Assembly (NCBI RefSeq): GCF_026151205.1
Contig: NC_087074.1
Location: forward strand, 3,286,001 to 3,350,000
Length of the DNA: 64,000 nucleotides
Direction: 5' to 3'
DNA from: Bolinopsis microptera
Taxonomy: Eukaryota; Ctenophora; Tentaculata; Lobata; Bolinopsidae
Shown piece by piece: positions 34,559 through 49,838 of the stretch. A program made the translations under genes and the position numbers. The first letter of the stretch is position 1. Each line of letters opens with the position of its first letter. The notes beneath the pieces are model-generated. The model saw only the letters and a list, made by a program, of their open reading frames with translations. It ran no database searches and was not told where the DNA came from.

Positions 34559-35986
34559 CTACGACCCTGAGGCTTTCTTTACTTTCAGAGTCTTGCTCAT
34601 GATCTCGTAACAGTAATCTTTCTCATCCATTGGATCCATGAACTTTGGTGACGTTTCGTCATCTGCGTATCTGAAAAAATGTGAGTGTGATTTCTACTTT
34701 TGAGAAAGTCAAAATTGAAAGTTTATAAACACTGAAATCTGAATTCAGATTTCAGAACACATTATTAGATGAGGTGTACTTCAAGCATGAAACTGCCAAC
34801 TTACTTCAGAATATCAGCAAAGAAGTGTATTGCTCGTGGGTTGTGCTTGAAAACTGTTATCATTATCTTCTGCATTTCGGCTTTGGATCCGATCAGCTCC
34901 AATATCTGCATTAGAAATTTACCGACACCTTTACCTCTCATTTCTTCCGTCACCTGCACCTGAGAAGTTCGTACTTTTAAATTCCGAGTAAAATAAACAT
35001 GTTCAAATAATAGTTACTATACTTAAAACTAAGCAACAACTAATTGTTAATTCTTTATTTATATATCTTTTGGATATCAACGGCCAACGCCATTTTTGTT
35101 ATCCACTTTAATTGCGATTGTTTGGGTAAATAGAGGAACACTTAGTATGCAATTAAATGTTACTTCAGTCATACTTCGCTAAAGTAGCAAAATCGAACCT
35201 TAAAAACCATTCAAATTTCAAACCTCGTAGCAGTACAAAACAGCGATTTCCTCGTCAAAATCGAATTTGAAGTGAGAAAATGCAACAGTTTGACCCTCAC
35301 TGTTTTTAGCAACAAGGAACCAAGGATTCTTCTCTTTGAGTTCGTCTCTTTTGTCTTTTTCGTTCCAGCCCCAATAACATGCATCGTACTCTGTAGTAAT
35401 CAATCGTAAAACCATTAAAACAGAGGAGTAAAAGAGACGGATTTGTGCAGAAATGTACAGGTAAATGGAAATTAAATGCTGTAGTTTCGGCCCCAAATCG
35501 TCAGTCACGTGACTAAAAGGTCAAAAATAAGTTCGGAGATGAAAATTACTCTACCTGCTTTCATATTTCCCTCCAAGATTTGGTAGATAGTCTCGAAGGT
35601 ATCTCCGTCATCTTTGACTTGCTCGTAATGTACACACTCTATACTCAAATCAACATTGTTTCTGTTGTATTTCTGCCGGAAAATTCGAGTCAAGCACTGT
35701 TGTACATTGTAATTTGTATATGTAGTACATTTTTATAAGCCGTCACTTGACCACAACAGAAAAGACAATTCAATTTCATGCATTTACATTGAATATACTG
35801 CAATTCGTTATAAATTCATGTGAATAAAATCAATCAAACAACACATACTTTGAAAGGGATTAAAGTGTCCATGTGATCTTTGTCAGAAACATTCGCTTTA
35901 CTGAGGAGTTGTTGTGCCGCTCCCATCCTAGCTAACATCTCCTTCCGTTGCTGCTTCTTCTCCTTAGCCTTGCCTTTTGACACCAT
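34559..35986 (-). CDS. NAA40: N-alpha-acetyltransferase 40 (histone H4/H2A N-terminal acetyltransferase)
   Basis: Exons (high to low) 35849-35986, 35555-35672, 35224-35390, 34805-34959 and 34559-34670 join in phase into 229 residues, close to the usual size. NAA40 (NatD) acetylates the N-terminal Ser of histones H4 and H2A. Seen: a basic start (SKGKAKEKKQQRKEML), VDLSIECVHY, ACYWGWNEKDKRDELKEKN, WFLVAKNSEGQTVAFSHFKF, YCYEVQV, the acetyl-CoA loop RGKGVGKFLMQILE, and MITVFKHNPRAIHFF, with CYEIMSKT near the end. The pyrimidine-rich TGTCTCACTTCTATCTAG ends 7 bases upstream of the ATG. Last gene of a five-gene head-to-tail run. Confidence 0.95.
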
Positions 35987-36331
35987 AATGCAGCTAGATA
36001 GAAGTGAGACAGTGAAATATTTAAACTTAATATCGTACAGCTATTGTGATTTCCGGATAGTGGATACATGAATCAGGATTTAATTTTGTCTTCCAATTCA
36101 AAACTGTGATCAAGTGAAAAGGAATAGAAACGCAAAAAAATATACGAGAATAAAAAAGCAATTAGATATCACGCACTATAAATAAATTAACATCAAACGA
36201 TAAACTTTTCATTGTCTGGTCACGGCAAATTTGTGCACTTATTCATCTGCTTTGGGTCACAATCTCGGGATACCACCAAATTTCACTTCAACATATCATC
36301 ATACCAGAGAACAAAATTCAGATATTCCATC

Positions 36332-37042
36332 TCATTCGGCACCAGTTAATGATTTCCAAAACTTTTTAACGTTCTGAACTGCACTGACGTCTTTGTAGTA
36401 ATCGGGCTGTATTTCCTTTCTGTCGATATTCCACCTGCAAGTAAGATAATATTTTGAGCTACACTTTACAGTTACCAAGAATAATTCACAGCATCTTTCA
36501 GAGATTAATGATAACTCATGAGCTGATAATATTTGTAGATTGAACTTTATGTAAAAACCTACCTTTTGTCCTCCTTGTTCTTGAATGCTTCATCATAGTT
36601 CTGCCACTCCTCCTTGGGTAGGCCACATCTTAGGTAACTAGCATGCCACTGTTTGAACCATAGACCAAAACCTCCGAACACACCGAAATAGAGTAACGTC
36701 TGAAAGATAAGAATATACCGAATTAAATAGATTAATTAATTAATTAGATTAATTAATCACTTAATTAATTAAATAGATTAAGGCGGCCATGAGTTTAGTT
36801 TGCCATATACAATATACACTCATAAAAAATTCTGTGCGAACAGTTAATATGCTTTTTAACGGTGCACTGGTAAAGCGAAGAAGTAGTCATTGAGTCACTA
36901 AAAACAGAAGAAGTAGTTATTGAGTCACTAAAAACAGAAGAAGTAGTTATTGTTGAGTCACTAAAAACAGACTTACATATCTAAGTGCTTTGTTGGTGAC
37001 TTTTAAAGTCTTGGGTCGCGGTATCTTTACTGCGTTCTGCAT
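36332..37042 (-). CDS. Small single-helix protein D (101 aa), mitochondrial-type, unrecognised
   Basis: Exons 36977-37042, 36563-36699 and 36332-36434 join in phase. Sequence order: basic N-terminus with VKIPRPKTLKV, one hydrophobic segment (TLLYFGVFGGFGLWF), then a charged C-terminal half (PKEEWQNYDEAFKNKEDKRW). The layout resembles small accessory subunits of respiratory complexes (for example COX6C-like), but I do not recognise the family. It shares a KIPRP motif followed by a helix with the neighbouring gene upstream. The acceptor-like GGATCAG abuts the ATG. A 32-bp tandem repeat begins right at the first donor. Confidence 0.7.
36882..36970 (-). repeat. Minisatellite abutting a splice donor
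   Basis: Three copies of a roughly 30-bp unit (GAAGAAGTAGTTATTGAGTC on + plus ACTAAAAACA) end at the donor (GTAAGT on -, 36971-36976) of the first intron of small protein D. Confidence 0.85.
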
Positions 37043-37455
37043 CTGATCCAGCAATTGTTTGTTAGCTCTACTCAGTCAATTAAGTTAACACTTGCTATAA
37101 ATAGATTGAAAATCGTGAAAACGATATAAGGCAATATCAGCGAATCATAATTACTAAGATGAATCAAATTGATTAAATTTGCGTAGTCAATGTTGATGAA
37201 GACATTGATTTTTAAAATAGCACAAGACACAATATTCAGTTAATCGTATATAAATTGTAGCAAAAAAGAAGTCACATATTATAATTATACATATAGAACT
37301 TTTAATTCAATAACTTAAACTTCAAACTTTCAACACAAAAATTTCGGGCAAAGTTCACATTAGACCTCTGGTAAATTTCCAATCGTTTATTCCTCAGTTA
37401 TCATTCAATCTTTGGTCACGGGTTACGCCAAGTTATCATGGCGCTAGTGATTTGT

Positions 37456-37895
37456 TCAGGTTGCTGGCTCCTGGGTGTCGAGGCCGAGCCTTTTTCTCCG
37501 AGCTTTGTCTTGAGTATCCTTGTTTTTACAGTCTAACATCATCTTCCACATCACGAAATATATTCCAATAGCGAGAACTGTAAAACCGATCGCCTCCTGT
37601 AAATAGGTTAAGAAAATTAAGTTAAACGTCTAACTAAACGATAACTTCAATAAACTAAAAGCCACTAATAATATTATAATGCTATCCAATAACTGAAAAA
37701 CAAAAAACTTGGACTTACTCCTTTAAATTTCCATGCTGTACTTAAATTGACTTTTTCTGGGCGAGGAATTTTGCCATGAGGGGCAGCTAACTCAGTCTTA
37801 TTTCTGACAAGAGTAAGGTTGAGACTGCTCATTCCCGGAGTTAGATTCCGTGGAGGAAGAATATGTCTTGTACAGGATAATATCGCTCGTCTCAT
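37456..37895 (-). CDS. Small single-helix protein C (105 aa), mitochondrial-type, unrecognised
   Basis: Exons 37719-37895 and 37456-37596 join in phase. The N-terminal 40 residues are basic and hydroxylated with almost no acids (MRRAILSCTRHILPPRN), like a mitochondrial presequence. Then come GKIPRPEKVNL, one hydrophobic helix (AIGFTVLAIGIYFVMW) and a basic tail (KARRKRLG). An inner-membrane accessory or assembly role is inferred only. It has 414 bp to protein D and 425 bp to BCL7 on the same strand. ACATAG ends one base before the ATG. Confidence 0.7.
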
Positions 37896-38319
37896 CCTAT
37901 GTTAATGGTTTTGAATAGTTTTACATCAATATCATGAAACAGCTATAATACCGTCAAAACACGGTGTCGAAGAGATTTTTACGACCGCAACGGATAACAG
38001 AACCAGTAGCATAGAAAGATTGTCATTGAAAAAACTAGAAACCACGCAGAATCACCAATAACATGGCAGTTTTAAACAAATATATTAAGTTAAAATAAAT
38101 TGTACAATTGAATAACAATAAAAAATATAGATTATATCCGGTAATACATCTGCTATCCATTAATACATCCTTCCACGAAGTTGGAAAGTTTAAGATCGTA
38201 TTTTATAGTTTTAAATGCTTGAACACTCCGTGAAACCACTTTATCAAACGTGTATGAAACAATTCTGTTGTCAGTAAAATAAATACATCAATTTAAGTCT
38301 AACACTATATTTTAAAGTT

Positions 38320-40389
38320 TTAACCCTCTTTCAGTTTTTTGGTTGGTGGAGCATCTTCACTGCTCTGTTCCTCAGTCTTGTGCTCTTCTTTAACTGGATC
38401 TGATGTAGCGGGTTCTTCGATAGCTTTCTCTTCACTCTTCTGTTCTTCAGTATCTAAACCATTATTGAAGTTATAAATAGTTTGTGGCGGCTCTTAATTG
38501 CATTATCTGAAAGTTTATTGAAAAAAGATAATATGAATATATTTTTAAAACTTTGTGATGCACACTAACTTTGAGTCGAAGTATCTTCAGTTTCCATTTT
38601 CTCCTCCTCAGGTTTTTGGGTCTGAAGCTCTTCTTTCTCTTCACTCTTCTCTTCTTCTTTTTCTTGTTTCTTTTCGGGCATTGTGGGAGCTGTCGGTTCT
38701 TCGTTGTCTTTAAACGCCTGCAAAAAAGAACACGATTGAAATTTGACAACATGGTTATCATTCAAACCTGAACTATAAAAATGGAACCTAGTTTAATAAT
38801 TTGTCAGTATAACTTTACGTAAGAAACTAATTTGTAATGATTACAACCCCCCACCACTAAAGTATTTCTTACGTCCGAAACAGTAATCTTAGGATCTGGT
38901 TGAGGGGTACTGCTTTTGGAGGTATCGTTTGGAACCGGGGTAGAATTAGTTTCAGATAACGGTTTTGTGTTTGTGCTGTCTTCTAACTGATCTGACATGG
39001 TCGCTGAAAAAGAAAAGTGTAGTTCATACCAGACCAAATAGTCTTAAAATGTATAAAAAAATACCATAATTTCCTACCTACCTATTGAGAGGTTTAGAAG
39101 TGGGCATCTTCACGGCCATCACGCAATCTGCAGACCAACTCCTTGACTGCACCAGTCTATTATTGAGTTAGAGTTTTCTGCACTGTATTCAGGAGTAGAG
39201 GGCTTGTCTGGAAGGGTGTCTAGGAAGTTTCCAAGAGATGTCTTGAAGCTTGCCAAAGTCTTTTGAGTATTGACAATTTTGGGGAGAACATTCCAGAGTC
39301 TTCCAGCTCTCACTACGAATGAGTGGTCGTAGGTGGAACTTGCAGCGGCTGATGCTTTTTTTTGTGAGAGAAGGGAGTATAACTTTAACTCCAAGTCTGG
39401 CATTCTCTCAGAACTGCACATCAAGGTCATTTGGACATATACCCTGGAGAACTTTCCACAGATGTATGATGGTGTAGCGTTCTCGGCGTCTTTGCAGGGA
39501 TGTAAGTTTCAGTTCCTTCAGTCTATTCAAATAGTCGGTGTCTTTGAGCCCTAGAATCCGTGACCTAGTGAACTGGCGTCGATAGACTGGATATCATAGA
39601 TCTTGTTTCAATAAATACAGAGCAATAAAAAGTCCCGACTTTAGATTTTTAGAGACAGGGCAGTCCTTCTTGAAAAAGTCGAACATGGCTAGTATATCAG
39701 AAACAAGATAATATAATTTTACCAGTGTAATCACTCTCAGTAATGCTGTCTTGAGAGTCTGGATCTGGACAGTACTTCATCAGCTCTGCAGTCGATGCAG
39801 TGAAACTGTCTCGAGAATCTTCGTTTCCAGTCTAAAGGCGAACAAAAAGTGATTGTCCTCGTTCATAACTTCAAGTAATTTTTTCAATAAACCTTAAAAA
39901 TGAAACTTTGGAAATGATGTAAAATAACCTGGTCAGTCTGCAGGAACTGTGATGCTGGGAAGTTTTCTTTAGATTCTGGTTTGTCCCCTGTCTTCACTTC
40001 TCCGGTGTTCTGATCTGTAGAGACTTTATCTTCAGTCTCATTTAAATCTCCTTTTTCAGCATCCTTTCCATCCTCCACATTCTCTTCTGTAGCTTTTGGA
40101 ACCCATTTGTACACTTTTAATTTAGAAGAAGTTGTGGAAGAAGTTCCTCCTCCTGATCCTGCAGGAACCCATTTCTTTTCCCTGGTGATAAGTTATGTTA
40201 TTTAGAAGGTACACTAAGAAGTCTATTTGGATTGAAAAAGTAGTACAACATGACGAAACTAATTTAGTTTTAAAAATAGATTCGAAATATATCTGCTCAC
40301 CATTTCTTGACCTTGTCAACAGCCTTCATGGCTCTTCGGAGCTCATCTCTAGCTCGACTTCTAGTCTCCAATCGGACACTTCGGGACAT
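38320..40389 (-). CDS. BCL7: BCL7-family protein (SWI/SNF accessory subunit)
   Basis: Exons 40301-40389, 39929-40181, 39723-39831, 38873-39003, 38570-38717 and 38320-38453 join in phase into 287 residues. BCL7 proteins are small subunits of BAF chromatin remodelling complexes. The conserved N-terminus is clear: SVRLETRSRARDELRRAMKA, then VKKWEKKWV and, after a short Gly/Ser/Thr insert, KVYKWVP. The remainder is acidic and disordered (Glu/Lys-rich exon 5), closing with PPTKKLKEG, comparable to the PPSKKMKLE end of vertebrate BCL7. The invertebrate gene is not assignable to A, B or C. A LINE fragment lies in intron 3. CCATTAG ends one base before the ATG. Confidence 0.92.
39105..39600 (-). pseudogene. 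LINE C-terminal fragment in a BCL7 intron
   Basis: Encodes LKLTSLQRRRERYTIIHLWK, then, after a frame break near 39430, SFVVRAGRLWNVLPKIVN and SFKTSLGNFLD. This is the typical 3' end of a LINE protein and differs from the LINE in DNAAF3, which ends in a zinc finger. Broken and 5'-truncated. Confidence 0.75.
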
Positions 40390-40845
40390 CCTAATGGAAG
40401 ATATTTTACAGCTGTAATGATAGGTGTATACATTCACATGTTTTTGAGATCATCTACAGTAATAATAACAAGTTGACGGAAAATTGTTCATAAACAGTGA
40501 AAGACGAGGAAATAAAAGAACGTGCGCGCGTACGTCAATTCATACGTGAAGAAGTGCTAAAAAACAACACATAAAATTCAAGTAAGCGCCTCGCGCTCAG
40601 TAAACGATCCAAACACAACTAATAAGGTGGGCCATGATTCAGCCCTCAGGACGCATATTTGAAAGTTAAAATAACAACAAACTAAAAACAAACGAAAGTA
40701 ACCGAGAAACTCAAGAAATAAAAAGTCGTACTTAGAAGGTCTTCAAAAAAACCAAATACGATATCTAACAATCACAAATATTGTCAAACATTACATTGAA
40801 AACCAAAAACATCAAACTTTGAGGCGTCACAGGCGGGTACCAAAT

Positions 40846-45823
<4,978 letters not shown>

Positions 45824-48800
45824 CCTATACAATTTAAAAATCAGTAATACAGTTGGTTACAGGTTAATCATGAAGCAACCTATCTCAAAGGTGGTCAACT
45901 TGAACTTATTTCAAATTCAGATAAAGTTTGGCAGTTTGGCAGGGTGAGAATCCTTGTCAGGTTTTTAGGGTTCTGTAGCCCAGGGCTCATGTCTGTACCC
46001 CGTGCTTGTTCGTATGGTGCGGTGAGTCAGCATTAGTGTCAACAAAAAAACCCCATGCGACAATTAGTCTGTTTGAGCCACCGTGGGCTCACACTACTCA
46101 CACGGACGAAAACCCACTAATAGTGGTATCACGCACGCCATAAATGGCATCAGTGTCCGTGAAACTCGGACCAAACCCCAATTGGGACGTCACACACACG
46201 CAATCCGACACAATCTTGTGAAAAGAACTCACTCCAAACGACACGCAAGTAAGTAAAGCATCTATCGAAGTCCAGCGCGGGAACGCGCATTGAGCGCGCA
46301 AGGAACTAAGTGGTGTGACGTCACGGAACAGGCAACGCTTATCAGCGCCTACATCCAACATCCATGTAGCTAACAGTTGCTTTGTCTAACACACTCAGTT
46401 TGTCCTGCACAATCGCTTTGTGATTGTGGTCCCCTCTTTGGACCTCAATTTTGATGTAGAAAATGGAACAACACAGCCCAACCACAAACCGCCTGCACAC
46501 CACCCAATGTAACACACACCTAGAGTCAGCATTTTCTCACCTGAGGCGTCAGCACCCTTCTAAATGGTGGTGAGAGACCAGACAATTTAATCCAATCATC
46601 CTTAGGGACTATGTTAGTCGCTTGCCTGATTGCTATCATCTTATAGTGATCAAAGGAGCGGCAACCCCGACTTGGCTGTTGTCTATCAAGACATTATCAT
46701 CTGGAAGCCCAGGGGAATGGGGTATAAATGCTAACCAGGTGGACCCCAGTAAGATACTCCGCATGGAGGGTCGCTACCTCATACCTTGTGACGGTAGTCA
46801 GTGGGTGCCGCAACAAAAAAGAAAAAAAGAAAAAGTTCTGGGCATGTAATCAGCAGCCATGGGCGATAAGGGAATGGAAAATGCTGTTTTCAAAACAGGA
46901 ATAAGATGATAGAATTCCTATTAATCCTTTGATCAATCTACTAGAGGTCTTTTACCCACAGAAAGCTGTTCATAGGATTTTAGTGCGCTTTTCGCGTTTA
47001 TGGTAAATTTTATATCAATGGATTGGAAAAATGCTTGAGTGAAGAGCACAACCTTCCCAGTGCATGTTAACACCAGTGGCGTAACGAAGGGCCCCGCTGA
47101 CCCCGCTGTGCGGGAGGCGCCATCTTAGGGGTGCGCAAAATTGTCGTTTGAATGTGGGACAATTTTGAAAAACTTAACAAAACTGCAGGTTTTGATCTAG
47201 AAACATACGTTTTTTAGAGATTTTACTGGCGTATCCTCTAAAATCACCTAATTTTATCAATTTTAGGGAGGGGGACCAAAAGGGGAGGGGGTGCCAACAG
47301 GGGGCGCATTTTCAGCGGGGGCGCCAACAGGCTACGTTACGCCACTGGTTGACCAGAAAACACATTGGCATGTGCAAATGCGCTATTTATACGTGCAACA
47401 CAGCATTTTCCAGTCAAAATTCTGAGCCTCAGTGAGTCACACTACTAATGAACTGTTTGAAAATATTCATTAAACCTTGCCATAGTGAAAATTAATCTAT
47501 TAAAAATTGTGCTCTATGCACAGCTTGCAGTGGGTAGTTGTTTTCTGGTAATCCTTTAATTTTTGTAGCAATGGTCATTTCTACCAACATTGGTCGAAAT
47601 TTTTACATCTTCCAAAACATATATTAATGTAGGTGTACGTGTTGCACCAAGAATTGTGTCAAAAAATCATATGATCCGCAAGATGGAATATGGTTAAAAG
47701 GGATAAACCCGACATGATCTTCATTAACTGCTTTTCCCTGACACCTCCGGCTCCCAAGCAAAGCGAAGTCTCGTTCTTGTATCAGTATATTGATTATTGC
47801 TAGACTCTTTTCGATACCGTAATTGAGACACTAATTAGACTCTAGTAAATTAGATCATGGCCGTTGTTTAAGATTTATCATGAGATTGAGAAATTCCGTT
47901 GTAAGGCGTCACATAGTAGTTTATGTTACATGCACACGAATAGAACCATTTCAAGATATAAGTATAAAACAAAAAGTAGCAAAAAATGTTCAGTGTAGAA
48001 GTCGATAAAGACATTCAAGTGGCTTGATTTAAAATTTCGGGCATCTTCGTAGTAAAGAATCGCTGAACTACCTCTGTCAACATTCCACTTATGAGTCACA
48101 TCAACATTGTGTAAGAATATAAACTCTTCTCAGACTTTACGTCAAGAGACAACCTGTTCCAAGAGAGCGCTCGATTCTTAATCACACGCAACCGATTTGA
48201 CCGTAGTGCATAGGTTGCGCGGCGTACTATCTATCCGACGTATTTATAATTGGAGGAGAAGTAGAATTCACATGTTTTATGGATTCAGTAAGATTAAAAT
48301 TAAAATGTTTAAAATTTTATGTATATTAAAAATGTATGAAATTAAAACCAATTTTGATGAAATTTATTTTTACTCTGATAGTAAAATTAAAAGTTATTTT
48401 GGCTATAAATTGTAGAGCCGCGCGTCACAGCTGTTTTATTCTCCTTTCATCGAGCGGACCAAATATACAATTTTCGCGTTGGATCAGATTTATCACAACA
48501 TGATTATTTACTGATTGGAACAGCATTTTCCTTCGAAATGGCGCTAGTTTAACTTCAGTACTCAGTGATCAGTCGACAGTCAGCTACTTGATTGATCTCT
48601 ACTTGAATTCATAGATACTTGGTACTTGAACACCAAACATAGTCACCCGCTTAAATACTTGTTTCTGAAACCCATTTGTCTGGCGAGGCTTGAAGGCTGT
48701 GTAATATGTTAGTCATAATGCTGTTTGATGAATGATTGGATCGCCATTTAAAATAGGCATAACATTATTTCAGTCATTAACGTCAATGTGTTGGTATCAA

Positions 48801-48956
48801 GCTTAATAATGCAGTCCCGAGCATAACAAACCTTTGTTTCTTTTGTTAGTGTGCTAAGAAATCCTATGGGTTGGGTAGTTGTAGGTTTTGGGTTCATATT
48901 TCCTCTTATTTTTATCGATAGCCCATGGGTTCTTCTAACCACGTATTCACACCAGG
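45824..48956. other. Intergenic region RTCB to shugoshin (divergent)
   Basis: 3.1 kb between two divergent genes. I see a hAT-type MITE (47074-47347) and repeat-like debris near 45960-46850, including short frames without recognisable motifs. No gene supported. Confidence 0.5.
47074..47347. mobile_element. hAT-type MITE
   Basis: Begins CAGTGGCGTAACG and ends CGTTACGCCACTG, the widespread hAT terminal repeat, with GC-rich GGGGGCGCCAACAGG-type interior. Flanks GTTAACAC and GTTGACCA could be a decayed 8-bp duplication. Confidence 0.85.
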
Positions 48957-49838
48957 ATGGATTCAAAAAGTAATTTCGCCAAGAAGAAAAACCGAAGAAG
49001 CGTACTGAACTCAGCTCGTAGAAACTTGCCAAACGTAGATGAGACCAACAACTATCAACTTGCGGATGCTCTGGCCAGAACTCGTGTCGAACTCTCCAAG
49101 ACACACAAGGAGAAATTTCTGTATGTTTCTCAGAACCTTAAGTATATGGAAACTATAACCCTACTGAAGGATGAGAACAAAAAGCTCCGTATACGTTTAG
49201 CGGAGCGGGAAAATGAATTTCTAAAGGTTCAGAAACAACTGAAAGGTCACAAAAATTCCATTCAGCAACTCAACAGAAGTTTTGATAACCTTAATGTTAC
49301 CTTGGAGGGATTTGTCGCCCCCGATTCTGCTGTTATGTTCTCCCCTCAATCACTTGTCAGTTCTTTCGATTCTGGAATGAACTCATCTAGCTTAGATTCC
49401 TCCTCTGAACATCGTAAAGCACTGGTCGAGAGTGCACCTTTAGCTACAAAACAGCTGTTTTTACCAGAATTCACTCCGGACGCCGAAGTTACTTTAACGA
49501 CAACCCCCAAAAAAGAGTGGAACGACAATCAGGAGAATATCGATACGCCTAGAATACCGAAGGCTGCAGTTACTGATATTCCTGTTCAAACTGTAAAACG
49601 ACGCCAGAAACGTAAACACCCCGAGGTTACGTTTAAGGAGGAAGCTTATGAGCCTCAAGCTTCTCCACCTGTTGATATTTTACTTGAAACACCGCAAATC
49701 ACCAATAGGAAAGCAGCATATTCTAAGAAAAGAGAAACTCCATCAAGGTCAGCTAAATTAGCAATAAAATCCTTGGTCGAACCAAAACTGACGGGTAAAT
49801 TGCGGCAAGGAGATCCAAGTTCTTTCCTCATGAAATGA
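48957..49838 (+). CDS. SGO1: Shugoshin-like centromeric cohesion protector (single exon)
   Basis: 293 residues. A basic N-terminus (KKKNRRSVLNSARRN) is followed by a predicted coiled coil at about 45-110 (LKDENKKLRIRLAERENEFL), a Ser-rich acidic middle, and a basic C-terminus that ends with VEPKLTGKLRQGDPSSFL. The last segment matches the SGO motif (YKEPxLxxKLRxGD) which binds histone H2A phosphorylated by Bub1. Shugoshin recruits PP2A through the coiled coil to protect cohesin in division. No introns; short for the family. CACACCAG ends one base before the ATG, and AATAAA lies at 49889-49894. Assignment to SGO1 versus SGO2 is not possible from sequence alone. Confidence 0.85.
   Translation: MDSKSNFAKKKNRRSVLNSARRNLPNVDETNNYQLADALARTRVELSKTHKEKFLYVSQNLKYMETITLLKDENKKLRIRLAERENEFLKVQKQLKGHKNSIQQLNRSFDNLNVTLEGFVAPDSAVMFSPQSLVSSFDSGMNSSSLDSSSEHRKALVESAPLATKQLFLPEFTPDAEVTLTTTPKKEWNDNQENIDTPRIPKAAVTDIPVQTVKRRQKRKHPEVTFKEEAYEPQASPPVDILLETPQITNRKAAYSKKRETPSRSAKLAIKSLVEPKLTGKLRQGDPSSFLMK

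Noticed and set aside
46098-46849. Short frames between RTCB and shugoshin
   Set aside because: No motifs, different strands, in repeat-like DNA.
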